In this document: positions 25,830-34,887 of the stretch, in pieces
Numbering within the stretch: position 1 is the first letter of the stretch
How the letters are laid out: every line of letters begins with the position of its first letter
Source of the DNA: Peribacillus sp. Bi96
GTDB taxonomy: Bacteria; Bacillota; Bacilli; Bacillales; DSM-1321
Reading direction: 5' to 3'
NCBI RefSeq assembly: GCF_918698115.1
Contig: NZ_CAKKLV010000002.1
Coordinates: 124,001-188,000 of the forward strand
Length of the DNA: 64,000 nucleotides
Position numbers and translations under genes: made by a program
Notes under the pieces: generated by a model
What the model was told of the DNA's origin: nothing
The model's database searches: none
The model's input: the letters and a program-made list of their open reading frames with translations, nothing else

Positions 25830-26657
25830 ATGAAGGTACTAGTCCTTGGTGGACAAGGGATGGCAGGCCATGTAATAAAGGACTATTTCACAGGGGACCC
25901 CAAGTATCAGGTTAGCTATACATCAAGGGATCGGAATGATAAAAAGGGTTTATATTTGGATGTAACCGATTTAACGGGTCTTGAGGAAATTATGGACAAA
26001 GTAAAACCCGACATTACGATAAATTGTATCGGCATTTTAAATAATCATGCAAATGATAATACGAAACTCGCTTTTCAGGTAAACAGTGTTTTTCCCCATC
26101 AGCTTGTTAAATTGACAGAACGCAATAATGGAAAATTGATCCATATCAGTACAGATTGTGTATTTTCAGGTAATAAAGGAGATTATACCGAGGATGATAT
26201 TCCTGACAGTTCGACCATTTATGGTCAATCCAAACATTTGGGGGAAATTATTAGTGAAAAACATTTGACAATACGCACCTCCATAATTGGCCCGGAGCTA
26301 AAAGAAGATGGAATTGGTTTATTCCTTTGGTTCATGAAGCAAAAAGGAAAAATAAAAGGATACGAAAAAGTTCTATGGAATGGTGTAACGACTCTCGAGC
26401 TTGCTAGGGCGCTGGACACGATGATCCAGATGAATATTACCGGATTATATCATCTTGGTTCAGATGAAAAAATATCAAAAGCGGCCCTATTAAAATTGAT
26501 ACAGCAAACCTTTAAGAAAACGGATGTGGAAATCATTCCAGATTCAAATATAGTTCTGGATCGATCCATAAAAAATACAAGAAACGATTTTCAATACAAA
26601 ATGCCTACTTACGAAAAAATGTTAGTGGAATTAAGAGATTGGATGAAAAAGCAGTAA
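25830..26657 (+). CDS. RmlD-like nucleotide-sugar 4-ketoreductase (WbvR-like)
   Basis: The 275-residue SDR has VLGGQGMAGHVI, HISTDCVFSGNKG and YGQSKHLGE (Tyr-xxx-Lys), as in RmlD/dTDP-4-dehydrorhamnose reductases. RmlA, RmlB and RmlC are absent, and the partners are a UDP-GlcNAc dehydratase and 2-epimerase. A WbvR-type role, reducing the 4-keto sugar to UDP-L-RhaNAc, is therefore more likely. It lacks the C-terminal cupin of CapF, which argues for L-QuiNAc/L-RhaNAc and against L-FucNAc. It is the last gene of this operon. Confidence 0.78.
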   Translation: MKVLVLGGQGMAGHVIKDYFTGDPKYQVSYTSRDRNDKKGLYLDVTDLTGLEEIMDKVKPDITINCIGILNNHANDNTKLAFQVNSVFPHQLVKLTERNNGKLIHISTDCVFSGNKGDYTEDDIPDSSTIYGQSKHLGEIISEKHLTIRTSIIGPELKEDGIGLFLWFMKQKGKIKGYEKVLWNGVTTLELARALDTMIQMNITGLYHLGSDEKISKAALLKLIQQTFKKTDVEIIPDSNIVLDRSIKNTRNDFQYKMPTYEKMLVELRDWMKKQ

Positions 26658-27220
26658 GAAAATAGAAGAATTCGCTAAATGAATCATGATGAAAGCGATT
26701 TGTATGGAGTCTGGAAGAACAAAACCACCTAAGTTTTTGATGGGGTAGGCAAACCAAAACATTGAAGACTAAAAAACGAAATATATTTATTTTTCTTGTA
26801 ATGTAAAGATCTCTTCGTGTAAGAAACTTCCTTTCGCATAGAAGTATTCAGTCAAGAAAAGTTACATCCAAAGAAATGTGAAAGGCTAGTTACCTTCCGA
26901 GGAGTCTTTTTCCTGAATGAACAACTAGTATTAATGGTCAATTACTTTGAGGGGCCATTAGTATATTACATATTAAGTTCCATATTGAAAAAGAAAAAAT
27001 AGTAGCATCATTTTTGGCTTTCACTTCATAGAATCTTTGGCAAGAGGAGATTGTAAACTAGTAAACTGTCAAGAGGGTTGTAAGCGTTATTATATTTAGC
27101 GGGCTGCCTTATGATTGATGGGGTAACTCACTTGGAAGGAATGATAAATAGACAATTAAACTTGTCCAAACTTAGGGGCATCATCGTTTAATGAAGCCGT
27201 TTTAAAAGCGTTCAATACTG

Positions 27221-27261
27221 CTAATAATCTCCCGAAACAAAGGTATTCGGGAGATTATTAG
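27221..27261. repeat. 16-bp perfect inverted repeat in a gene-free interval
   Basis: CTAATAATCTCCCGAA (27221-27236) is exactly complementary to 27246-27261 with a 9-base loop and no T tract. It may terminate one of the flanking convergent operons. The 850-bp interval 26658-27506 shows no other gene or recognisable remnant. Confidence 0.6.
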
Positions 27262-27506
27262 GATAAAAACACAGCTTCTTTTTTTATCCGGTTTTATTTA
27301 TGAACTGTTCTTGCCGTATAAAGTGTAAAGTCAGAAACGATACACTTTTATTCAATGAATAATTAACTTAACTCCAGATAAAAAGTCTCTTCATTCACTC
27401 CACAGATCAGTAAATGGATAAATCGAAAATGTAAAGTTTGGGATTAAATATCCTGAAAATTGGTGGTCTTAGTGAGGGCGGACATATATGCGGATTATCG
27501 ATTGAA

Positions 27507-28421
27507 CTATTTTTTAGTTGAGAAAGAATACGTTTCGGATAAACCTTGGAAAATATCGGTCTTAGGATACCAATTCAGCGATTGCTGTGCTTTCCTGTTA
27601 TCAAGGCAGCTGTGTTTAATATCTCCTGTTCTTGCGGCAGAATGAACCGTATCCACCTTGGAGCCATGAATTTGTGTTAGCATTTTCAATAGGTGATTTA
27701 CAGATGTTTTCTGTGCAGTGCTGACCTGGATTGTTTCTTGGTTTCCTCGATTCACTGAAGCGATATTTGCATGTATGATATCTTTCACATATATGAAATC
27801 ACGGGTTTGTTCACCATCACCGTGAATGCTTAGAGGCATCCCTTTTTTGAGTTTTTCTAAAAAGACTGCAACGACTCCGCCTTCGCCTTTTGCTGTTTGT
27901 CTAGGCCCATAAACGTTTCCATAACGGAGAATCGTATACGGAAGCCCATATAGCTGATGAAATAAACGGATATATGATTCGGCAGTTAACTTTGATAAAC
28001 CATAATAAGAAATGGGTCCTGTCAAGTCATCTTCGGAAATCAGGTCTTTTTGTAAATCACCATAAACACCGGAGGTAGAAGAAAAGATCAGCTTACTTAC
28101 AGAGGAATCATGACATGCCTTGAGAATGTTTATTGTTCCGTTGATATTTACATCTGCATCATATTGGGGTTCGAGAATGGAGCGGCTCACATCCGCTTGT
28201 GCAGCCAAATGGAAAACAACATCAGGCTTTTCCTTAACCATGATTTGTCCAGCTGCCTCGCTGCATATATCTTCAGTATGGATGATGGCATTGGGATGTA
28301 CATAGTCCAAGTGTCCAGATATCATGTTATCCAATACATGTACCTCGGCACCATTTGAGATAAGTTCTTCAACGAGATGGGAACCTATGAACCCAGCCCC
28401 TCCAGTCACGATAGCCTTCAT
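27507..28421 (-). CDS. NAD-dependent epimerase/dehydratase, UDP-glucose 4-epimerase-like
   Basis: The 304-residue extended SDR has VTGGAGFIGSHLVEEL, HLAAQADVSRS, FSSTSGVYG and YYGLSKLTAE (Tyr-xxx-Lys), followed by RYGNVYGPRQ and GDGEQTRDFIYV. This is the GalE/WbpP-like signature of enzymes acting at C4 of UDP-sugars. AAAAGGAG precedes the ATG. A sigmaK-type promoter (AC-N17-CATACAATA) lies upstream, suggesting mother-cell expression. It is followed on the same strand by the distal ends of the glycan genes and likely supplies a sugar for spore-surface glycan. Confidence 0.85.
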   Translation of the reverse strand: MKAIVTGGAGFIGSHLVEELISNGAEVHVLDNMISGHLDYVHPNAIIHTEDICSEAAGQIMVKEKPDVVFHLAAQADVSRSILEPQYDADVNINGTINILKACHDSSVSKLIFSSTSGVYGDLQKDLISEDDLTGPISYYGLSKLTAESYIRLFHQLYGLPYTILRYGNVYGPRQTAKGEGGVVAVFLEKLKKGMPLSIHGDGEQTRDFIYVKDIIHANIASVNRGNQETIQVSTAQKTSVNHLLKMLTQIHGSKVDTVHSAARTGDIKHSCLDNRKAQQSLNWYPKTDIFQGLSETYSFSTKK

Positions 28422-28449
28422 ACATCATACTCCTTTTATATGTTTTTAT

Positions 28450-28477
28450 TATTGTATGTTATATGAATAATAATGGT
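28450..28477 (-). promoter_or_regulatory. sigmaK-like promoter of the epimerase gene
   Basis: On the complement AC (28477-28476), exactly 17 bases, then CATACAATA (28458-28450) match the sigmaK consensus AC-N17-CATAnnnTA at every defined position. Confidence 0.6.
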
Positions 28478-28552
28478 TTAAGCAGTTACCTAGCATTCTC
28501 TAAAAAGAGGAGGAAGATAGAAGCTGACAACATGGAAAGTGGCAGCATCATA

Positions 28553-29782
28553 TTAGTTACTTCTTTTTTTGGAAAGGGCACTTTCATATACACCTAGCAC
28601 TTTTTGAACGGCTTTATCAGGGGACCAATGATCAATACCCCATTTTTTGGCGTTAATTCCAAGGTTTTTCATGTATGATTCATGCTCCAATAAGTAATTA
28701 ATATGGGTGGTTAACATTTGTTCATCCCCGGCAGGTGATAATACACCTGTAACTCCATGTTCAATGATTTCAGGAACTCCTCCCACATCACTGGCAATGA
28801 CAGCCTTTCCAGTAATTTGTGCTTCTATTACTGATAAGGGCTGATTTTCCATCAAGGTTGGCAGAACGAAAATATCCGAAATGGACAATAAATAGGGAAT
28901 ATCATCCCGTCTCCCCAAAAAGATCACGTCAGTTTCCAGCCCCATGGCCTTGCTTTTACTTTTCAATTCCTTTTCCTGGGGACCGTCCCCAACTATCCAA
29001 CAAACCCAATCATTTCTGGTTTCCTTTAATTGCATAAGTGCGCCTATTAAATGATGCACTCCTTTAAACTCATTCAATCGACCTGTATAAATAATCACTT
29101 TCTTATCGGCTGGGCGTTGAATATCGGATTTTTCGTCCACTCGCTTCAGGAAGGATTCGATATCATATCCATAATGAAAAACACTTAGTTGTTCTTTCGG
29201 AACTTTAAATTCTTCTGTTAAAATATTTCTCATCCATTCATTGGCTACAATCGTATGATCAGCTGAAGTCGCGCCATCATATTCAAATTGATTAAAATAA
29301 TAACGCCCTTTTTTTGCGATGCTTTTTTTTTGCGTTTTGGAGTTGTAATACGCGTTCTTAAGCTCGTGGGCAACACAACCATGAAGGGTGGCGACTAGAG
29401 CAGTCTTTTCGGATCTTATTCTGTTAATGCAGACGGTGGAAAAAATATCTTGGGTATGAATGACATCATATTGTTCCAAACCTATATGTTTGGCTCCTAG
29501 CTGGAAAAAGTTACATCGTGTTTCATAATAGTGAATCACTGGGTCTCCATGAGTGGGGGAATTATGTTGCTCCATCAATATGGAGATTTCCTCTGGCAGC
29601 AGTGCATCCCTATATATCCTTCGATTTTCGTTAATGATGTGAACATATTCATGGTCCTCGCCAAAGCCGAGGAAATCGACCTCATGACCTAGAGTTTCAA
29701 GCTTTTCTTTTAATTGCTGCATATAGTTCCAAACCCCACCTACATGTGGCGTTACCCAAAAGGTGGCAAGCAGAATTTTCAT
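28553..29782 (-). CDS. family 4 glycosyltransferase (YtcC-like)
   Basis: The protein has 409 residues from ATG 29782, 8 nt after GGGAG; a start 15 bases earlier is less likely. It has a GT-B fold: an N-terminal acceptor domain opening MKILLATFWVTPHVGGVWNY and a C-terminal donor domain with YTGRLNEFKGVHHLI and the EX7E motif (ENQPLSVIE). It transfers a sugar from an activated nucleotide donor with retention. The start resembles spore-coat glycosyltransferase YtcC of B. subtilis, by memory of that family. Confidence 0.85.
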   Translation of the reverse strand: MKILLATFWVTPHVGGVWNYMQQLKEKLETLGHEVDFLGFGEDHEYVHIINENRRIYRDALLPEEISILMEQHNSPTHGDPVIHYYETRCNFFQLGAKHIGLEQYDVIHTQDIFSTVCINRIRSEKTALVATLHGCVAHELKNAYYNSKTQKKSIAKKGRYYFNQFEYDGATSADHTIVANEWMRNILTEEFKVPKEQLSVFHYGYDIESFLKRVDEKSDIQRPADKKVIIYTGRLNEFKGVHHLIGALMQLKETRNDWVCWIVGDGPQEKELKSKSKAMGLETDVIFLGRRDDIPYLLSISDIFVLPTLMENQPLSVIEAQITGKAVIASDVGGVPEIIEHGVTGVLSPAGDEQMLTTHINYLLEHESYMKNLGINAKKWGIDHWSPDKAVQKVLGVYESALSKKRSN

Positions 29783-30075
29783 TAAGATATCTCCCATCTG
29801 TTAGTACTTAGTAATTATCATTTCAAATTCGTTTTTATATAAGTATTCAGGAGATAAACTTGTGTTATAGACGGGTGTCTTCCTATTCCAATATTCCTGC
29901 AAAGCAAAGACCTGAAAATAGTTTTTATTTTTGTTTTTCAAGTGATGAGGATTATATGTATATTTTCAAGTGGAAAAATAAACAGTGAGCACTTGTTGAA
30001 TATGGTTATGCTCACTGCTTAATTATTAAATTATTTGGTGAATATTTTGGCTTGATATCCTATTAGCGTACGTAA

Positions 30076-30516
30076 TTAGTCGGAGTATGCAGCCGCGTTA
30101 AAACTTTCAGGGCCTGTACGAGTTGGTACAATTGGTATCCCGCCAGGTATACTAATAAACGCTTGATAAATCAAAGAACCTGGGTTAGGTGGTCTATAGT
30201 CAGCACCGGTAACAGTGATTATATTTCTAGAAGCAACTAATAAGGCGCCAGCAGCTGGTGCTGTTTCTATAGCTGAATAAACAAGGACACGTCCTGGTCC
30301 TACGCCTCTGTAAATTTGGATGGTGACGGGGACTAATACAGCAGCTAAAGAGCTAAGGGAAACAGTTGCGGTGAATTGAACACGAAGGTTAGGTCCAGCA
30401 CCTGATGTGTTTAGGCCTAGTGTTGCAAAAAGCGCGGGAGTAGAGGAAACTGGAATGGAGATCTGACCACTACCACTTATATTTTGCGAAATCTGAGCGT
30501 CTAAAAATTTTCCCAT
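30076..30516 (-). CDS. small beta-rich protein, possible exosporium/spore-surface protein
   Basis: The protein has 146 residues from ATG 30516, with GAGGTG 6 nt upstream; the outer start 30 bases earlier lacks one. There is no signal peptide or cysteine. Composition is Ala, Ser, Gly, Val, Ile and Pro with alternating hydrophobic strands, as in jelly-roll exosporium proteins such as BxpB/ExsF or BclA C-domains, though I cannot claim homology. The C-terminus is GPESFNAAAYSD. A sigmaK-like AC-N16-CATAAAACA lies upstream on the complement. Function unknown. Confidence 0.7.
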   Translation of the reverse strand: MGKFLDAQISQNISGSGQISIPVSSTPALFATLGLNTSGAGPNLRVQFTATVSLSSLAAVLVPVTIQIYRGVGPGRVLVYSAIETAPAAGALLVASRNIITVTGADYRPPNPGSLIYQAFISIPGGIPIVPTRTGPESFNAAAYSD

Positions 30517-30826
30517 AATTAACACCTCTTTTCTAAAGGGATACATCCAGTTTATTAATGTTTTATGTTTTTGGTGTGGACAAGTTATCCATTTATTTTT
30601 AAATGATTAATTTTTTTTCAATCAAATTAATACATAGACTTGTATTTTATAAATCTCCAGGGCATTGTAATCATCCCATATTCACTCCAAATCCTGATAA
30701 GCAGTATGCATATCAAACGATAAAGGGGATTTCACCAAAAATACGAAATCTGCCCGGCAGAATGAGAGTAAATGTATACGAGTAGTTTCTATGGTGCTTA
30801 TTAGTAAAACAATAAAAACCAGATTC

Positions 30827-32452
30827 TCATGAGTTTAATAGCTTTTGTTTTTCTATTAGAAATTCTTCCTCAGTAAGGTAACCTTGTTCTTTTAATTCGG
30901 CTAACGTTTTATAATCCTCAACTTTATTGGAATTATTTACTGGGACAGAAGTAAACAATACCAATATTTGATTTGTACCTGTGCGTTCAAGCACCCGATA
31001 TCCTTGTCTTGCTTTTGTTGCTATTCCTTCACCATTTGGCATACAGTAGCCATTAACTTCGCAACTGCCATCATCTCTAACAAACAGTTTTCCTAAAAGT
31101 CCTATGGCTATCCATTCAGGTCTGCTACTGCGAGGTTTGTATTCGATGGTGGCATCCCAATCAGGGTTTAATACCGGCTTCAGTTCTGCCCGTTTCGGCA
31201 CGACTACATTGCCGCCAGCGTCTAATACAGAAGGAAGTATGGTTTCTTCATACAAAATTTCACCCCACTCTGTAGTCAAGTACTTGTGTTTCCATCGAAG
31301 CTCTCCACTATCAGCTAAGAAGGCAGGTTTTGCGCTTGAAATTCCCAATATAAAATCATCTTGGCCATTTGCTATAAGCACTTTATTTCCTGACAAGGTG
31401 ACGAAGTATCCGAAATCGATAGGATTCCCATCTGCAGTTTCGAACATTTCCGCATAATCTGCCGCAGGGGTGGTGACGGTTCCGTCAATTTTCACATTAC
31501 CATTGCTTAAAATTTTGGCAGCCAAGCCCGGCGTTGAGGTATTTATGCCATTTGCCAGATACCAAGAATACGGCAGCTCGTTTGCTGCACCAAATTGCCC
31601 CATGACATGAACACCTTCCAAAAAGTTAGCATTAGTCGATTGTCCTTCTGTGTGGGAGAAGAAACCAGAAGCAACCGAGTTTACTCCTTCTGCGTGTGAG
31701 GTGAAACCGCTTGCTATGTTAAGAGCACCTTCAGCATGAGAGTTTTGTCCGAGCGCTTGAGTTTGATTTCCTTCAGCGTGAGAAAGGTCACCTGAAGCGA
31801 TGGTGCGTTGACCCTCCGCATGCGCAAAAATACCGCTGGCCAACGTCAAATTTCCTTCAGCGTGTGAGGCCCTTCCGTTAGCAGCAGTCTGATCTCCTTC
31901 GGCATGCGAAGATTCACCTTGAGCTCTAGTGGCTTGTCCCTCCGCATGAGAGACTAGCCCACTTGCGATTGTGTTTTCTCCCTCTGCATGGGATGCAATA
32001 CCCGAGGCAGTCGTTACATTTCCCTCTGAGTGGGCATATAAGTTCAAGGCGCTTGTGTTTGATCCCTCCGCATGGGAAGCATAACCGGAGGCTAAGGTTG
32101 AGCTACCTTCTGCATGGGCCGTATTTGCACTTGCACTCGAAAAATATCCCTCCGCGTGGGAGGCCACACCTCCCGCCACCGTAGTGGAACCTTCCGCGTG
32201 GGAAGAACTTCCATTAGCATTGGTCATATATCCCTCCGCGTGGGAAGCCAGCCCTGTGGCTGATGTGTTAGCTCCTTCTGCATGGGCCACACCAGCTGTC
32301 GTTTCGGTCTGATACCCTTCTGTATGAGATGCGTCTCCACCCGCAATTGTACTATTTCCTTCGGCATGGGAAGCCGCCCCGTTGGCTATTGTATTGATAC
32401 CTTCAGATTCTGAACAAAATCCAATTGGATTTTGATTACATCCATTCGCCAT
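30827..32452 (-). CDS. YadA-head-like repeat protein with peptidase G2 chaperone domain and SHOCT tail
   Basis: The 541-residue protein has 19 tandem 14-residue repeats (13-278) of consensus (A)SHAEGxxTxASGx, the left-handed beta-roll repeat of YadA/Hep_Hag heads. Around 300-500 is a domain containing TPAADYAEMFE, the hallmark of peptidase G2 intramolecular chaperones that self-cleave in phage tail spikes. Residues 510-541 form a SHOCT motif (LAELKEQGYLTEEEFLIEKQ). There is no signal peptide or membrane anchor, so assembly on the spore surface or release by lysis is more likely than secretion. AAGGAGAG precedes the ATG. Confidence 0.85.
   Translation of the reverse strand: MANGCNQNPIGFCSESEGINTIANGAASHAEGNSTIAGGDASHTEGYQTETTAGVAHAEGANTSATGLASHAEGYMTNANGSSSHAEGSTTVAGGVASHAEGYFSSASANTAHAEGSSTLASGYASHAEGSNTSALNLYAHSEGNVTTASGIASHAEGENTIASGLVSHAEGQATRAQGESSHAEGDQTAANGRASHAEGNLTLASGIFAHAEGQRTIASGDLSHAEGNQTQALGQNSHAEGALNIASGFTSHAEGVNSVASGFFSHTEGQSTNANFLEGVHVMGQFGAANELPYSWYLANGINTSTPGLAAKILSNGNVKIDGTVTTPAADYAEMFETADGNPIDFGYFVTLSGNKVLIANGQDDFILGISSAKPAFLADSGELRWKHKYLTTEWGEILYEETILPSVLDAGGNVVVPKRAELKPVLNPDWDATIEYKPRSSRPEWIAIGLLGKLFVRDDGSCEVNGYCMPNGEGIATKARQGYRVLERTGTNQILVLFTSVPVNNSNKVEDYKTLAELKEQGYLTEEEFLIEKQKLLNS
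31619..32416 (-). repeat. 19 coding 42-bp tandem repeats
   Basis: Each 42-bp unit encodes one HAEG repeat. Units differ at synonymous and variable codons, so the array is old and diverged rather than recently amplified. Confidence 0.85.
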
Positions 32453-33167
32453 TATTTTATCTCTCCTTAGTTATAAGATTTATCAATGCCTCGTTAAGTG
32501 CACCAACATTTAACGTTTAAATTATTGTGGCGTTGCCTTCTCATTACTGTAATATGGTGAAAATAATCCAATTAATGTATTTTTTTGTTACTTACCTGTG
32601 ATATCTAAATGTTCAAGAATGATAATTTTATAGAAGAGGTAGAAAGAAATGTTTTCGTTAATTATTGTCAAAACAGGAACATACATGAACTGCAAATCGA
32701 TATTATTACCTTTTGCATTGTGGCTTCTTTTTTCCGGAAGGCAACAGAAAGAAGCCTGTTATTATCGTATGCATCAACAACATATCGATATGGACTAACC
32801 ATTCATTTACCGTGACTTTACATTTTGAATAATGGTTGGGCACCCTGTCTCTCAAAGTGATACGTTTGAAGCGTGGCAAATAACATATAACGATATTCAA
32901 TAATTAATAAATCATAGCGAGATTGCCCTTTTGTTATTAGAAGGAGAGTGTAGCCCATAGCAACAGAGGAGTGGGTGCATATTGTAATTAAGAGACTCTG
33001 TTTGTGATGAACCAACAATTAATAAAAATTATTAAATATTCGAAGGCGTTGAAACTGCAGAAAGATGATTTGTGAGTATTAAGGAGAGTTATAAAAGTTG
33101 AGGTAATTTTTACCTTGAGTTGATTTAAAACGAGTACTAACATCAATAACGATTGGATGAGAAATCA

Positions 33168-34070
33168 ATGAATCAACGAAGTAAATTAATCATCACTGGG
33201 GCTAGTGGGTTTACGGGCCAGCATGCATGCGAACACTTTCTAAAATCAGGATATGATATTACCGCCGTTTCAAGAAAAAAGTTGAATACCGATGATGGGA
33301 TTCAGGTGGAATTCTGTGATCTTACGAATAGCAAAGAGGTTTACAAGCTTGTCAAAAGGACCAAACCTCAATACCTTCTTCATTTAGCAGGCCAAAACCA
33401 TGTTGGGGAATCATGGATGGACCCCATATCGTCACTGGAGGCAAATTCCATGTCCACCGCATACCTACTCGATGCCATTCGTAAAGAAAGTCCAACCTGT
33501 AAAATCGTGATAGTCGGCTCAGCTCTTCAAATTGATCTAAATTCCATCTCCTCAATTCCCCATCCTTATAGTTTAAGTAAAACAATTCAAGTACTTATAG
33601 CACAATCATGGAAGGTTTTATATAACATGGACATCACCATTGCCAAACCATCCAATCTAATCGGACCGGGATTATCCAATGGAGTTTGTTCCATTTTTGC
33701 ACAAAAAATTATCGATATGGAAATAAAAGGAACGGAAAAGGTCCTTGAAGTCGATAATCCGAATGTTCAACGTGATTTTCTGGACGTTAGAGATGCAGTG
33801 AGAGCTTATGACCTTCTTTTGAAAAGGGGGAAGCCTGGCGAAACGTATGATGTTGCTTCTGGCAATAATCGAACCCTGGAAGAAATCATTGAAGGATTTA
33901 GGACAATAACGACAGATGAAATAAAGGTAAATTCACAACGAAATGATTTAATTGAAAATAGTAGGGCCATTTTGCCGATTAAGCTAATGAATTTAGGGTG
34001 GAAGCCAAGTATCCCACTTGAATCATCTTTAATGGACATCCTTGCCTTTCATCGAGGATTAAAGGAATAG
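33168..34070 (+). CDS. NAD-dependent nucleotide-sugar epimerase/dehydratase (GMD/RMD-like)
   Basis: The 300-residue extended SDR has IITGASGFTGQHACE, HLAGQNHVGESW, the position of the catalytic Ser in VGSALQ, and HPYSLSK supplying Tyr-xxx-Lys. VQRDFLDVRDAVRAY is characteristic of GDP-mannose dehydratase/4-reductase-like enzymes. ATG 33168 is chosen; the frame also begins at TTG 33153, and neither has a strong ribosome binding site. The 700 bases upstream (32453-33150) are AT-rich with no supported gene. It starts a three-gene run with a GT2 and a sulfotransferase. Confidence 0.78.
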   Translation: MNQRSKLIITGASGFTGQHACEHFLKSGYDITAVSRKKLNTDDGIQVEFCDLTNSKEVYKLVKRTKPQYLLHLAGQNHVGESWMDPISSLEANSMSTAYLLDAIRKESPTCKIVIVGSALQIDLNSISSIPHPYSLSKTIQVLIAQSWKVLYNMDITIAKPSNLIGPGLSNGVCSIFAQKIIDMEIKGTEKVLEVDNPNVQRDFLDVRDAVRAYDLLLKRGKPGETYDVASGNNRTLEEIIEGFRTITTDEIKVNSQRNDLIENSRAILPIKLMNLGWKPSIPLESSLMDILAFHRGLKE

Positions 34071-34135
34071 TGACTAAAACAAATGAATGTAGTTGGATGA
34101 ATACTTTTTATAAAATGTTTTTTAGGAGGTAGACG

Positions 34136-34849
34136 ATGGAGCCGAAAGTATCAATCATTATTCCCTTTTATAATTGTTCCTATATAGATCAAGCCATTCA
34201 AAGTGCGCTAGATCAAACCTATAAGAATATAGAGGTAATTGTTGTTGATGACGGATCAACAACTTTCACTGGAAAAATCGAGCCGTTCTTGGAGAAGATC
34301 CGTTACTTAAAAAAAGAGAACGGAGGAACTGCAACGGCATTGAATCACGGGATACAGGCTGCTACAGGAGAATATGTCGCTTGGTTAAGCTCGGATGATT
34401 ATTTTCTTCCTGAAAAGGTGTCACTGCAAATTTCGTTTATGCACGAACATAATGCAAAGGTGAGTTTTACGAATTTTGATAGTATAAACAAAAATGATGA
34501 AGTCATTCTTTCTTGGACCGGTGAGCGCTTTTCCGATATTGAAAACGGAGTGTACCATGCTTTTTTACTTCGTAATGCCGTGAATGGCTGTACTGTCGTT
34601 TTGAAGAAAGATGTATTCGATGCGGTTGGTTACTTCAATCCGTATCATCGTTATACACATGATTATGAAATGTGGCTTCGCTTATTGGTAAATGGCTTTA
34701 AAATGTATTATTTAGATGAAGTCTTAACAAAATTCAGGATACATGAAGAATCGGGTACAAGCAGGTTCCAACCTGAAATGTTAGAAGATATCCTCACGAT
34801 TGAAACCCATTACCGACCACTTCTTAAAAAAAATCTGGAGAATTTATAA
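34136..34849 (+). CDS. family 2 glycosyltransferase
   Basis: The 237-residue GT-A enzyme opens VSIIIPFYNCSYIDQAIQS and has VVDDGST, then WLSSDDYF, whose Asp-Asp coordinates the metal and nucleotide sugar, and THDYEMWLR with the general base region. It is cytoplasmic without membrane helices. AGGAGGT at 34123 is well placed. It is a clear paralogue of the GT2 at 36985, sharing the ENGGTA(T/S)ALN and YTHDY blocks. It is followed 38 bases later by the sulfotransferase, implying they act on the same glycan. Confidence 0.88.
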   Translation: MEPKVSIIIPFYNCSYIDQAIQSALDQTYKNIEVIVVDDGSTTFTGKIEPFLEKIRYLKKENGGTATALNHGIQAATGEYVAWLSSDDYFLPEKVSLQISFMHEHNAKVSFTNFDSINKNDEVILSWTGERFSDIENGVYHAFLLRNAVNGCTVVLKKDVFDAVGYFNPYHRYTHDYEMWLRLLVNGFKMYYLDEVLTKFRIHEESGTSRFQPEMLEDILTIETHYRPLLKKNLENL

Positions 34850-34887
34850 AGCACGCTTTTTATGACATGAAATGGAGGGAATCATCT

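Noticed and set aside
24836..26657. Assignment of the cassette to UDP-L-FucNAc (CapEFG)
   Set aside because: The reductase has 275 residues and is RmlD-like without the C-terminal cupin of CapF, so the L-RhaNAc/L-QuiNAc route fits better.
31619..32416. Regular 42-bp repeats resembling an array
   Set aside because: They are in-frame coding repeats of the YadA-like protein, with no spacer pattern, so not a CRISPR array.
32609..32815. 68-codon ORF upstream of the nucleotide-sugar enzyme gene
   Set aside because: It lacks a ribosome binding site and family similarity in AT-rich DNA; treated as chance.
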